From an uncultured Latescibacterota bacterium (lineage in GTDB: Bacteria; Latescibacterota; UBA2968): 64,000 bases of DNA. The position numbers were made by a program, and so were the translations under genes. Location: contig OY282377.1 in the NCBI GenBank assembly GCA_958295785.1, forward strand, positions 696,394-760,393, in the 5' to 3' direction. This document shows, piece after piece, positions 1-8,982 of the stretch. The notes below the pieces were generated by a model. It made no database searches, was not told the origin of the DNA, and worked only from the letters and a program-made list of their open reading frames with translations. Positions within the stretch are counted from its first letter, which is position 1, and each line of letters starts with the position of its first letter.

Positions 1-219
1 TTTGAAGCCATCTCCACGGGCGAACACGATATTTACGCGATGACCCTGACGATAGACAGGCTTTCGGGCGATGCGGCCTCATGGCGGCGGGGCAATCAGG
101 GCTTTATGAACGCGCTCCGCAAACAGTTTTTGATCTGGCGCACGGTCGATCCCGCCTATCGCGTGAAATACACGCAAAAGGGACGGGACTTGCTCGCTGC
201 CCAACCCATCACGGCATAG
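1..219 (+). CDS. C-terminal fragment of an unrecognised protein (cut by window start)
   Basis: The frame is open from base 1 and ends in TAG at 217-219, giving the last 72 residues of a protein whose start lies outside the window. The fragment is mostly hydrophilic, with aromatic and basic residues near the end, and I cannot assign it to a family. It ends 8 bases before the next gene on the same strand, so the two are probably co-transcribed. The reading frame of the next gene also runs back across this region, but this frame is the more plausible coding one because the downstream gene has a clear start at 228. Confidence 0.6.
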   Translation, partial: FEAISTGEHDIYAMTLTIDRLSGDAASWRRGNQGFMNALRKQFLIWRTVDPAYRVKYTQKGRDLLAAQPITA

Positions 220-227
220 GAAAATCA

Positions 228-2669
228 ATGGCTTTAAGCAATCTATTGAGACGCAACAAAGACACGGAAAAGAAAAATACCCAATTTGAGGAGATCGAAG
301 AGTACCGCGATCTGCTCGACGACCCCGACGAATTTGTCGATGGCTTCAACATGAAGACCATTGTGGGGGCGTTGTTCGTGTCGATAGTGATGGTGCCGGG
401 CAATATCTATCTCGATTTGATGATCGGCGGCTCGATAGGCGCGGCCGCGCAATGGGTGACAATTATTCTGTTTATCGAATTGGCCAAGCGCTCGTTCACA
501 ACCCTCAAGCGGCAGGAAGTCTATTTGCTGTTCTACGTGACGAGTTCGCTGGTCAATCGGGAATCCAATGCGTTTGAAGGGCTGTTGTGGCACCAGTATT
601 TTGTGCAGTCGCCCGCAGCCGTGCAATTCGGCATCCAAAAGGCGTTGGGCGAACTGTGGTGGTGGGCGCCGCCTGCAGATTCGGAAGCCCTCGTGGAGCG
701 CACGTTTTTACACGCCGATTGGTTTTGGCCCATTACATTTTTGGTGCTGGGCACCATTATGGGGCGCACCGCGTGGTTTTCCGCCAGCTACGTGTTGTTC
801 CGAATCACGTCCGACTACGAAAAATTGCCCTTTCCCTTTGCCCCGATCAACGCGCACGGGGCCATGGCGCTGGCCGAAGAAAGCAGCGGGGATATTACGT
901 GGCGCTGGCGCATGTTTTCTATCGGTGCTGTCATCGGCGTGGTTTGGGGGATGCTCTATGTCGCCGTGCCCGCGATTTCGGGCGCGTTTATGGAACAACC
1001 CGTGCAACTCATCCCCATTCCCTGGGTGGATTTCACGCAGTACACGGGCTATTTTTTGCCGGCCACGCCATTGGGCTTTACCCTGCACTTGGGGCCCATT
1101 TTTACCGGCTTTCTCGCCCCCTTCTGGGCGGTGATCGGCACGTTTATCGGCGTGCTCATCCACACGATAGCAAGCCCGCTCTTATACCATTACGGCTATA
1201 TGCCCCACTGGTTTATGGGCATGGACACCATCCAGACGCACTTTGTGACCGGCATCGATTTCTGGATGAGCTTTGGCATTGGCATTACATTTGCCATTAC
1301 GGTTATCGGGTTTTATCAGGTGTGGCGGGGCGTGCGAACCGGTCGGATTGAAAAGACGGAAAAGGGATCGTGGGAGACCCCGCCCGGACGAGGCGATTTT
1401 AAGATTTGGATCTGCGTGGTGTTGTTTTGTTTGGCGAGCCTGTACACCATCGTCATTTCAAAAATTTTATTTCCGCAGTTGGTCACCGTCACTTTGCTGA
1501 TCTTTTTCTTTGTGTTTTCCTTTGTGTACACGCCCCTCATTTCATTTGTCAATGCCCGCTTAGACGGGATGGTGGGGCAAAACGTGAGCATTCCCTACAT
1601 CAAAGAAGCCACCATTTTTCTCAGTGGTTTCAGGGGCATTCAGATCTGGTTTGTCGATTTTGGCTTGGACAACTACGGCGCGGCGGCCCAACGCTTTAGG
1701 GAGATCGAGTTGACGGGCACCAGCTTTAGAAGCATTTTGAGGGCCGAAGTGTTTATGGTGCCCCTGGTTTTTGTCACCAGCTTTATGTATTGGTCCTACA
1801 TCTGGAAACTCGCGCCCATTCCGTCCGATGCCTATCCCTACGTGCAGTTGTTCTGGCCCTTGCGCGCGCTTCAGCGATGCGTGTGGATTACGAGCACCAT
1901 GCGCGGGGAAGTGGATTACGACCGAGAGGGCATGGTGACGTGGACGCCGGCCAATTTGTCGAATCATGCGTGGTGGTACTGGCGGGTGCGGGCGACAACT
2001 GACGATCCAGAAAACGTGCCGCCCAAACAGCGCAGGTATGGCCCTTGGTCACAAACCGCCTATTTTTACACCAATTTTGAAGACACGCAGCCCCCGCCCT
2101 ATCCGGCAACCACCTTGAGCCGCGCGCCGCCCGATATTTCCGATGCCCTGGCGCAGGGGTTGCCTTCTGCCCCGGAAATCCGCAGCGCGGACCAGGGCGC
2201 ACACATGAACACGCCCAACCCGGAAATGGTCATTTCCATAGCCATAGACCCGCAAGGGCGGGAATTGTTCTACCAATTCGAAGTCGATCAAGTGCCTTCT
2301 TTTGACGGCGCGTTTTTGCAGTCGTCAGACGATCAGCCCATTTTGTTCGAGGCCCTCAAGCCCTGGGTGATCGGCTCTGGCTTTGCCGTTGGGCTCGCGT
2401 TCTTCTGCGTTCTTTCCGTGTTTGGGTTGCCCATTTTGCTCATCTTTGGCTATGTGCAGAGTTTGACCAATATTCCGCATGTGGTGATCACGCAGATCAT
2501 CGGCGCGCTGATCGCCCGCTACTATTTTTGGAAGCGGTTTGGCAAGAAGCAATGGCGCCTGTACGCGACGGTGTTGGCGGTGGGCTTTTCGGTGGGCATG
2601 GCGCTCGTGGGCATGGCGTCGGTGTCCATTGCCATGATCCAGAAGTCGGTATCGGTCTTGTTGTTCTGA
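228..2669 (+). CDS. Large polytopic membrane protein, OPT/peptide-transporter-like
   Basis: 813 residues. The N-terminal 50 residues are charged and cytoplasmic-looking, followed by many hydrophobic segments, then a hydrophilic stretch around residues 570-700, then two or three more C-terminal membrane spans. The segment EKLPFPFAPINAHGAMAL resembles the conserved LP-P motif of oligopeptide transporter (OPT) proteins and the DUF6785/6784 families common in Latescibacteria-type genomes. A transport role is therefore inferred, with unknown substrate. The start at 228 follows TAGGAAA. An upstream in-frame ATG at 81 was rejected because it overlaps the previous gene and adds residues unlike the family. 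A second protein of this general kind lies at 52028-53980. Confidence 0.7.
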   Translation: MALSNLLRRNKDTEKKNTQFEEIEEYRDLLDDPDEFVDGFNMKTIVGALFVSIVMVPGNIYLDLMIGGSIGAAAQWVTIILFIELAKRSFTTLKRQEVYLLFYVTSSLVNRESNAFEGLLWHQYFVQSPAAVQFGIQKALGELWWWAPPADSEALVERTFLHADWFWPITFLVLGTIMGRTAWFSASYVLFRITSDYEKLPFPFAPINAHGAMALAEESSGDITWRWRMFSIGAVIGVVWGMLYVAVPAISGAFMEQPVQLIPIPWVDFTQYTGYFLPATPLGFTLHLGPIFTGFLAPFWAVIGTFIGVLIHTIASPLLYHYGYMPHWFMGMDTIQTHFVTGIDFWMSFGIGITFAITVIGFYQVWRGVRTGRIEKTEKGSWETPPGRGDFKIWICVVLFCLASLYTIVISKILFPQLVTVTLLIFFFVFSFVYTPLISFVNARLDGMVGQNVSIPYIKEATIFLSGFRGIQIWFVDFGLDNYGAAAQRFREIELTGTSFRSILRAEVFMVPLVFVTSFMYWSYIWKLAPIPSDAYPYVQLFWPLRALQRCVWITSTMRGEVDYDREGMVTWTPANLSNHAWWYWRVRATTDDPENVPPKQRRYGPWSQTAYFYTNFEDTQPPPYPATTLSRAPPDISDALAQGLPSAPEIRSADQGAHMNTPNPEMVISIAIDPQGRELFYQFEVDQVPSFDGAFLQSSDDQPILFEALKPWVIGSGFAVGLAFFCVLSVFGLPILLIFGYVQSLTNIPHVVITQIIGALIARYYFWKRFGKKQWRLYATVLAVGFSVGMALVGMASVSIAMIQKSVSVLLF

Positions 2670-2695
2670 GCGGTGAAAGGCGGAGATTTATGACG

Positions 2696-2735
2696 AAATT
2701 CCGTTGGTGATCGTTTGTGCCAACGGAATTTTTTT
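2696..2735 (+). terminator. Rho-independent terminator
   Basis: A perfect 12-base inverted repeat (AAATTCCGTTGG / CCAACGGAATTT) with a 12-base loop runs straight into a T tract. It lies 27 bases after the stop of the OPT-like gene and separates it from the epimerase gene. Confidence 0.85.
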
Positions 2736-2834
2736 AAGGCTGTTTTAATTCGTTAAACCCATTCCCCAATGCGAAAAGTGAGGGGATGAGGTCTCCTCTC
2801 CCCGGCGCGAGGAGGGGGCATATCAGAGGAAATA

Positions 2835-3833
2835 ATGGCTGACGAACATTTTTTGATCACGGGCGCGTTGGGGTGCATCGGCGCGTGGACCGTGCGGAAT
2901 CTCGTGCGCGAAGATGTGCCAGTCACGGTTTTTGATCTGGCGACAGAGCCGCGCCGGTTGCAGTTGTTGCTGTTGGATGACGAACTCGCGCAGGTGAATT
3001 TTGCCGCTGGCGATATTGCGGATTTGCCCGCATTTGAACGGGCTTTGGACGACAATGGAATTACGCACGTCATTCATCTGGCCGGGTTGCAAGTCCCGTT
3101 TTGCAAGGCGGACCCGCCCTTGGGCGCGCGCGTCAATGTGGTGGGCACGGTGAATGTTTTCGAAGCGGTGAAACGCCGGAAAGATCGCATGGGCAAAGTG
3201 GTCTATGCCAGTTCGGTCGCCGTGTTTGGCGCGCCCGAAGATTACGCGCCCGGACAGGTGATGCGCGATGATTCCGCGCTGATGCCCCACACGCATTACG
3301 GCGTGTACAAACAGGCCAATGAAGGCACTGCCCACGTGTATTGGCTGGACGAGGGCGTATCCTCCGTTGGCTTTCGGCCCTACGTGGTCTATGGCGTGGG
3401 GCGCGACCAGGGCATGACCTCCACGCCCACGACCGCGATGCTGGCCGCAGCGGCCAATCTGCCCTATCGCATTTCTTATGGCGGGCGCACTGTCTTTCAA
3501 TACGCCGATGATACGGCGCGGGCGTTTATTCAAGCGGCGCGGGCGGATTACGCGGGCGCGGGCGCGTTTAATTTGGGCGGATTTGCACCGGAGATGCAGG
3601 AGGTGAAAGATGCGATTGACCGCGCAGCCCCGCAAGCGGCAGATAAGATCGCGTTTGAAGATATCCAACTGCCATTTCCGCAAGAAGTCGATGGCAGTGG
3701 CTTAGAGGCCGCGATAGGCGCGCTGTCTCACACGCCGCTGACCCAAGGCGTGGGCGAGACTGTGGCGCTGTTCCGCGAATTGATCGACGCGGGAAAAATC
3801 GATCCCCAAACGTATATTGCCGACCGATTGTGA
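2835..3833 (+). CDS. NAD(P)-dependent epimerase/dehydratase (extended SDR)
   Basis: 332 residues, the normal length for an extended short-chain dehydrogenase/reductase. The N-terminus has the Rossmann glycine motif as GALGCIG (residues 10-16). The active-site Ser-Tyr-Lys is visible as YASSVAVFG followed by HYGVYKQANE. Members oxidise or epimerise nucleotide sugars or related alcohols; the substrate cannot be read from sequence. AGAGGAAATA precedes the ATG. It is the first gene after the terminator and lies 9 bases before an amidohydrolase, so it probably begins a carbohydrate or amine catabolic operon running to about 8.9 kb. Confidence 0.8.
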   Translation: MADEHFLITGALGCIGAWTVRNLVREDVPVTVFDLATEPRRLQLLLLDDELAQVNFAAGDIADLPAFERALDDNGITHVIHLAGLQVPFCKADPPLGARVNVVGTVNVFEAVKRRKDRMGKVVYASSVAVFGAPEDYAPGQVMRDDSALMPHTHYGVYKQANEGTAHVYWLDEGVSSVGFRPYVVYGVGRDQGMTSTPTTAMLAAAANLPYRISYGGRTVFQYADDTARAFIQAARADYAGAGAFNLGGFAPEMQEVKDAIDRAAPQAADKIAFEDIQLPFPQEVDGSGLEAAIGALSHTPLTQGVGETVALFRELIDAGKIDPQTYIADRL

Positions 3834-3842
3834 GGGCTGGAT

Positions 3843-4994
3843 ATGGCAGATCAATGCGATGTGTTGATAGCAAATGGCCGGATGATCGACCCGGCAAATG
3901 GCGTGGATGCCGTTCGAGATGTCGCGCTGAAAGATGGCAAAGTGTCCGCTGTGGGTCACAATTTGGGCCAAGCTGATGCGGTGATCGACGCCGCGGGATG
4001 TCTCGTGGTGCCGGGCCTGATCGATTTGCACACCCATGTGTACAAGGATGTGTCGATGTTTGGGATTGAGGCCGACGAGTTGTGCCCGCGCACGGGCGTG
4101 ACGACGAGCGTGGATACGGGGACCGCGGGGTGGATCAATTACCGCGGGTTGGAACGCTATGTGATCGAACCCTCTGCAACGCGCATTTTGGCCTATGTCA
4201 ACCTGTCGGGCGTTGGGTTGCCCTGGCGGCGCGGCGAGATGGTGTATGAAGGCTATGTATCGGCCAGCGAATGCGCCCGCGCGGTTTTGAACCACCCGCA
4301 AACCGCATTGGGCGTTAAGGTGCGCCTGTACAGAGGCGTGGGCGGCGACGCGGATTTGCGCGATCTGTTGCAAATCGCGATAGAAGCGGCCAATCGGTGC
4401 GAAAAACCCCTGATGGTTCACGTCAGCAATGCCGATGTGCCCCTGCGCGATTTGATCCAACACCTGCGCCCCGGCGATATCGTCACCCATTGTTTTCACG
4501 GCACGCAACCCGCGTCCATTATCGACAGCCGAGGAAAGGTAATTTCCGAAGCGTGGGAGGCGCGGGACCGCGGGGTGATTTTTGACATTGGGCACGGATT
4601 GGGCAGTTTTAGTTATGACATAGGTCGCGCGGCTATGGAAGATGGGTTTCCGCCCGATACCATCAGCAGCGATATTCATACATTTAATATCGACGGCCCA
4701 GTTTACGATTTGCCCACGACGATGTCCAAGTTCTTGAATTTGGGCATGTCGCTCAATGATGTGATTCGCCGCGCGACCCTTGAACCGGCGCAGGTGATCT
4801 ATCGGGCAGATGATCTCGGGCATTTGGGCGTTGGTGCTGCGGGCGATGTCGCCGTATTGGAATTGGAAACGGGCGCGTTTGCGTTGACCGATTCCATGCA
4901 ACAGGTGTTGATGGGCGCGCAGCGCTTGGTGTGCCGCGCGTCTGTTCGAGATGGCAAAATTTGGTGGCAGAATCGGGAAAACGCACATGGATAG
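3843..4994 (+). CDS. Amidohydrolase/deacetylase-family metallohydrolase
   Basis: 383 residues of the amidohydrolase superfamily. Expected metal ligands are present in order: H63 and H65 (DLHTH), a likely carboxylated lysine K159 (GVKVRLYRG), H193 (MVHVSN), H216 (THCFHG) and D277 (SSDIHT). The sequence is closest in my recognition to the EF_0837/AHA_3915-type amidohydrolase/deacetylase group, often linked to N-acylated amino compounds; the exact substrate is unknown. It follows the epimerase by 9 bases and its 3' end precedes a PHP-domain gene, consistent with one catabolic operon. Confidence 0.8.
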   Translation: MADQCDVLIANGRMIDPANGVDAVRDVALKDGKVSAVGHNLGQADAVIDAAGCLVVPGLIDLHTHVYKDVSMFGIEADELCPRTGVTTSVDTGTAGWINYRGLERYVIEPSATRILAYVNLSGVGLPWRRGEMVYEGYVSASECARAVLNHPQTALGVKVRLYRGVGGDADLRDLLQIAIEAANRCEKPLMVHVSNADVPLRDLIQHLRPGDIVTHCFHGTQPASIIDSRGKVISEAWEARDRGVIFDIGHGLGSFSYDIGRAAMEDGFPPDTISSDIHTFNIDGPVYDLPTTMSKFLNLGMSLNDVIRRATLEPAQVIYRADDLGHLGVGAAGDVAVLELETGAFALTDSMQQVLMGAQRLVCRASVRDGKIWWQNRENAHG

Positions 4995-5058
4995 CCAGGA
5001 TGAAAACCGGATGTCCGCCAATCCCGTCAATCCCGTTTATGATCGAGGAGGTTGTTTT

Positions 5059-6000
5059 ATGTATCGGCAAAATGAGTTGGTCAATCCATTTGTTCTGCCC
5101 GATGTCAATGGTTATATGTGGCTGAAGGGCAACTTGCACGCCCATTCGACAAATTCGGATGGGCGGGTATCGCCGCAAGAGCGCGTGGATGGTTATGTCA
5201 ATCGGGGCTACGATTATTTGTGTCTGTCCGATCACGACAACATCACGTTTGTCAACACCCTGACCCGGCCTGAAAATTTCACGCTCATTCAGGGGGCTGA
5301 ATTGCATCCCGACAACCCCTTTGGTGGCGACCGTCACCACTTTGTGGCACTCAATATCGCAGAGGATATGGATGCTCGGTCTATGCCGCCGCAACACGTG
5401 ATCGATGCGGTAAAAAAACAGGGCGGTTCCGTCTGGTTGGCACACCCGCACTGGAGTGGGATAAATATTTTGCGAGATACAATGCCGCTGACGGGTTTGG
5501 CCGGAATCGAAGTCTTCAATACGACCTGTCGGTGCGCCGGGCGTGGCGAATCTGCTGTCCACTGGGATGACTGGATGGATTTGTCGGGCCAATTGTTCCC
5601 CGCAATGGCCAATGACGATGCCCACGGGGCCGATTCGGAAGAACGCGATACCTATCAGGGCTGGACAATGGTGCGCGTGAAGGAACGGTCGCCCGCAGCC
5701 ATTGTTGAAGCATTGGAATTGGGCGCGAGTTATTCGTCAACAGGGCCCATAATTTTCGATATTCAGTTGCGGCGCGCCGAGGAAAAGCGCGTCGTTGAAG
5801 CCGCGGTAAAATGCTCACCCGCGCAGCGCATTGCCGCGGTCTTGGATTCGAGAGGAACCGAATACCACGAAGGCGGCAAGTTGTTTGAGACTGCCACATT
5901 CAAGTTGCGGCCCAACTCAAAACATGTGCGTTTTGAGATTGTTGCACCAAATGGCAACAAGGCCTGGTCCAATCCCTTTGATCTCACCGCACTTTATTGA
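5059..6000 (+). CDS. PHP-domain metal-dependent phosphoesterase-like protein
   Basis: 313 residues. PHP (polymerase and histidinol phosphatase) metal-binding motifs are clear: NLHAHSTNSDG, LSDHDN, GAELH, AHPHW and NDDAHG. The C-terminal third is beta-rich and lacks further recognisable motifs. The start at 5059 follows a strong GAGGAGG. A longer in-frame reading from 4951 would overlap the amidohydrolase gene and was rejected. Such proteins are usually phosphoesterases or metal-dependent hydrolases; no substrate is inferred. It belongs to the same gene run as its neighbours. Confidence 0.8.
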   Translation: MYRQNELVNPFVLPDVNGYMWLKGNLHAHSTNSDGRVSPQERVDGYVNRGYDYLCLSDHDNITFVNTLTRPENFTLIQGAELHPDNPFGGDRHHFVALNIAEDMDARSMPPQHVIDAVKKQGGSVWLAHPHWSGINILRDTMPLTGLAGIEVFNTTCRCAGRGESAVHWDDWMDLSGQLFPAMANDDAHGADSEERDTYQGWTMVRVKERSPAAIVEALELGASYSSTGPIIFDIQLRRAEEKRVVEAAVKCSPAQRIAAVLDSRGTEYHEGGKLFETATFKLRPNSKHVRFEIVAPNGNKAWSNPFDLTALY

Positions 6001-6008
6001 AGGACACG

Positions 6009-6752
6009 ATGATGACACTGCCCCCCGAGCAGATCGCACAATACGAGCGCGAGGGATTTCTGATGGTCCGCGGTTTGTTGACCGATGCGGAAATCGAGAC
6101 TTTTCTCGCCGCTGAACGGGACCCCAAACCCCAGCGCACGTTGGGGCTCAGGCGTTATACGGCCGATCCGCACTGGCGGTATCTGGCGATGCACCCCAAA
6201 ATTTCGGGGATGGTCGCGCAACTGCTCAATGGGCATCCGCGCATTGTGCAGACGATGTATATGAACAAACAGCCCGATGGGGGCACGGGCGTGGCACTGC
6301 ATCAAGACGTGCATTATATTCGGAATGAACCCGAGACCTTGATGGCGTGCTGGCTGGCGTTGAGCGACACGGACCGCGACAATGGGGGGCTGTGCGTGGT
6401 GCCGCGCAGCCACAAGCGACCCGTGTATGAAACCGCGTTGCCCAAAGACAGCCGCGAACACGCGCATTGGGAGAAGGTCTATCAGATGCGCGGGCCCGAT
6501 GGACAGGCGTGGGATGAACCCATGCATTCGCACGAGGTGCAGGGGTTGGATTTGGACGAGGTGGTGTATTTGCGCGTGCCAAAGGGCGGCGGGGTGTTTT
6601 TTACCGACCGCACGATCCACGGCTCGTTTGCCAATCGGTCAGGGGATCGCCCGCGCCTCGCATTCGCCACGCACTATGTCAAAGATGGCACATGGGTTTA
6701 TCGGAAGGATATTCAAGAGACGGTGTTGGTGGAAAAATGCGAAAGGCAGTGA
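6009..6752 (+). CDS. Phytanoyl-CoA dioxygenase (PhyH) family oxygenase
   Basis: 247 residues, typical for the Fe(II)/2-oxoglutarate-dependent PhyH family. The iron-binding facial triad is H98-x-D100 (ALHQDVHYI) and H204 (RTIHGSF), and an arginine about ten residues later (GDRPRLAF) can bind 2-oxoglutarate. These enzymes hydroxylate small molecules; the substrate is unknown. AAGGA lies just upstream; either ATG at 6009 or the next at 6012 could be used. It is one of three paralogues in the window (also at 17963 and 25248). Confidence 0.85.
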   Translation: MMTLPPEQIAQYEREGFLMVRGLLTDAEIETFLAAERDPKPQRTLGLRRYTADPHWRYLAMHPKISGMVAQLLNGHPRIVQTMYMNKQPDGGTGVALHQDVHYIRNEPETLMACWLALSDTDRDNGGLCVVPRSHKRPVYETALPKDSREHAHWEKVYQMRGPDGQAWDEPMHSHEVQGLDLDEVVYLRVPKGGGVFFTDRTIHGSFANRSGDRPRLAFATHYVKDGTWVYRKDIQETVLVEKCERQ

Positions 6753-6765
6753 CCCCAAGACGAGA

Positions 6766-6797
6766 CGTAGGGGCGGTGCCCCCCGTGCCCGCCCAAA
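6766..6797. repeat. Short interspersed GTAGGGGC-type palindromic repeat
   Basis: One copy of an intergenic repeat of about 30 bases whose core can form a GGGGC/GCCCC stem. Related copies occur near 18775, 22310, 23092, 23294, 23398, 24418, 24545, 35549, 41801, 51844, 51894 and 58175. All lie between genes and occur in both orientations. Confidence 0.8.
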
Positions 6798-6813
6798 ATG
6801 GCTATGGAGGTGC

Positions 6814-7920
6814 ATGATGAAGAGGTATCCGAAGTTGGATAGGGAAAAGGAGCGGCACGCTGGCATCCCATCCGGGAAGATCGGCGTGCTGTGTAAGGTT
6901 GGGGCCGTCGTCATCGCGCTGACCATCGCGGCAGGCGCAGCGCAGGCCGCGGGCAAACTTTCAATTTACCACTGGTTCGAGTACTTCCCCCAAGCACTCC
7001 TCGACAAGTTCTCTGCCGAGACCGGGATCGAGGTGACCATAGACACGTACACGTCCAACGAGGCGATGCTGGCGTCGCTCAAGGCGGGTAAACTCGGCAC
7101 CTATGACGTGGCCGTTCCAAGCGATTATATGGTGCAGATCATGATCCAAGAGGGGATGCTGGACGAGATCGGGCCGGGCGAGTTGACCAACGCCGGCAAC
7201 ATCGAGGCAAAGTGGATGGCGGTGTCTTACGATCCGGGCCGCAAATACTCAATCCCGTACCAATGGGGCTCGACCAGTTTTGCCGTGAATCGCGATGTTT
7301 ACGCCGGCGACATCAACACCACCGCCATTCTCTTTGACCCGCCCGAAGTCCTGCGCGGCAAGATCAACGTGCTCGACAGTCAGGCCGAGGTCCTGGCGAT
7401 GGCGTCGCTGCATTTGGGGATTCCGCAGTGCGTCGCCGACCGCGAGAAGTTGGACGCGCTCGACGCGCTTCTTCAGAACGCGAAACAGCATTGGGCCTCT
7501 TTTGGGTCGGACACTGCCAAAGATGCTTTGATCTCTGGCACTGCCGCTGCCAGCATGATCTACAACAGTCTCTCTATCCAAGCGCGTGCAGCGGGGGCGA
7601 ACATCGAGTACGCCTATCCAAAGGAAGGCTACATCGCGTGGATGGATAATGTCGTTCTCCTAAAGCACGCTCCCAACCGCGAGCGTGCTATCGAGTTCAT
7701 GAATTTCTTGCTGGAGCCGGAGAACATCGCGGCCGTGAGCAACGACGTACGCGCCGCCGCTGGCGTTGAGGGTGTGACCGATCTGCTCAATGCGGAACTG
7801 ACCTCCTCGCCCGAATACGCGCCCCCGGCAGACGCGCCGCAAGGGACTTTCGTCGCGGTTTGCGATCAAAAAACCCAAGCGGTCTATGACGCGATCTGGG
7901 CCCGGCTAAAAAAGGAATAG
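6814..7920 (+). CDS. PotD/PotF-like polyamine-type ABC transporter substrate-binding protein
   Basis: 368 residues if started at 6814. GGAGG at 6806 favours ATG at 6817, one codon later. An unusually long basic N-terminus (about 25 residues) precedes a hydrophobic signal-like segment ending AAGAAQAA. The mature protein begins KLSIYHWFEYFP, and the YQWGSTSFAVNRD segment resembles the substrate pocket of spermidine/putrescine periplasmic proteins. No permease or ATPase gene lies nearby, so it is an orphan receptor here. Leucine codons are mainly CTC/CTG rather than the TTG favoured by its neighbours, a hint of transfer. A longer frame reaching back to 6382 is a shadow of the PhyH gene. Confidence 0.8.
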   Translation: MMKRYPKLDREKERHAGIPSGKIGVLCKVGAVVIALTIAAGAAQAAGKLSIYHWFEYFPQALLDKFSAETGIEVTIDTYTSNEAMLASLKAGKLGTYDVAVPSDYMVQIMIQEGMLDEIGPGELTNAGNIEAKWMAVSYDPGRKYSIPYQWGSTSFAVNRDVYAGDINTTAILFDPPEVLRGKINVLDSQAEVLAMASLHLGIPQCVADREKLDALDALLQNAKQHWASFGSDTAKDALISGTAAASMIYNSLSIQARAAGANIEYAYPKEGYIAWMDNVVLLKHAPNRERAIEFMNFLLEPENIAAVSNDVRAAAGVEGVTDLLNAELTSSPEYAPPADAPQGTFVAVCDQKTQAVYDAIWARLKKE

Positions 7921-7960
7921 CCATAAAGGAGTGCCTCTCAACGCACTCGGAGGATATTTT

Positions 7961-8932
7961 ATGAAGCGCGTGATCAAACCCGAAGGCGCGTGCCACATCG
8001 AGATCGAAGATGTGCCTTTGCCAGAGATTCGACAAACAGAAGTGCTCATCAAAACGGAACGCACCCTGATCAGCAGAGGGTCTGAGATCTGGCGGCGGTA
8101 CGTGCGGGAAGAAGCGATTGATCCACAAATTATGGGCTATTCGCTGGCCGGTACTGTTGTGCAGGTGGGCGCGCAGGTCAATGATTTTTCAATGGGAGAA
8201 CGGGTGGCCGCGCTCGCGCCACACGCCGAGTACGCGGCTGTTGAGGCTGTCCATGCGCGCAACAAACCATCGGTGGTTTCGCTGCCCGATGCGATTACAG
8301 CCGAAGCCGCGACTTTTTGGCCCCTGCTGACGAGTTCAGTGTTGTGGATGCGGGAAACCGGGGCGGGTCAGAACGATACGATGGCGATTTTGGGACAGGG
8401 ATTGGTGGGCAGTTGCTGTATGCAAGTCGCCCGGAACTTACAAAATTGCCGCGTGATTGCGGTCGATGCGTTGTCCCTGCGTTGCGATTTGGCCGCGCAA
8501 TTGGGCGCAGACGCCGTGGTGAATGCCAGTCAGACCGATCCGATTGCCGCAGTGCGGGAACTCACAGAGGGCCTACGCGCAGATGTCGTGGTCGAAGCAG
8601 TGGGCGGACGCGCAGGCGCGAAGGCATTTTTGCAGGCGCAAGATATGGTGCGGCGCGGCGGCTTGTTGCAGGTTATCGGATTGTATGAAGGCGAACCCCT
8701 GCCCCTCGATTCGTCAAAAATTCAGGGCAAACGCTTGGTGGGCGGGTATTTGGACAGGGCGCGTCGGCCCCGAGGATCGGATTTGGCCCTTCAGTTGTTG
8801 ATGGAAGGAAAAATTCAAACCGAGGCGATGGTGACACACCGCTTCGATTTTGAAGACGCCGCAACCGCATTCGATTTGCTGTACACGCGCCTCGACGAAG
8901 CGATGGCTGTGGTGTTGGTCTGGAAGGATTGA
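7961..8932 (+). CDS. Medium-chain dehydrogenase/reductase (zinc-independent-looking)
   Basis: 323 residues with the GroES-like N-terminal fold and a Rossmann domain (LGQGLVGSCCMQVARN) of the MDR alcohol dehydrogenase superfamily. The usual catalytic zinc ligands (the GHE and early Cys motifs) are not evident, suggesting a quinone-oxidoreductase or sugar-dehydrogenase-like member. GGAGGATATTTT precedes ATG 7961, which I prefer to a GTG at 7931. It closes the left-hand catabolic gene run. Its NAD(P) substrate pair cannot be deduced. Confidence 0.75.
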   Translation: MKRVIKPEGACHIEIEDVPLPEIRQTEVLIKTERTLISRGSEIWRRYVREEAIDPQIMGYSLAGTVVQVGAQVNDFSMGERVAALAPHAEYAAVEAVHARNKPSVVSLPDAITAEAATFWPLLTSSVLWMRETGAGQNDTMAILGQGLVGSCCMQVARNLQNCRVIAVDALSLRCDLAAQLGADAVVNASQTDPIAAVRELTEGLRADVVVEAVGGRAGAKAFLQAQDMVRRGGLLQVIGLYEGEPLPLDSSKIQGKRLVGGYLDRARRPRGSDLALQLLMEGKIQTEAMVTHRFDFEDAATAFDLLYTRLDEAMAVVLVWKD

Positions 8933-8949
8933 CGCCATCGGGAAGGAAT

Positions 8950-8982
8950 ATGAACGGTGAACTTGGAAGCAGGCACAAATGA
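8950..8982 (+). other. Possible 10-codon leader minicistron before the NO VEIN-like gene
   Basis: GGAAGGAAT precedes an ATG that opens a 10-codon frame. Its TGA overlaps the ATG of the following large gene as ATGA. The big gene itself has only a weak ribosome-binding site (GGAAG), so the short frame could couple translation. It may instead be chance or a remnant. Confidence 0.3.

Noticed and set aside
81-227. Longer N-terminus for the OPT-like protein
   Set aside because: It would overlap the preceding gene fragment, and ATG 228 has a fitting ribosome-binding site.
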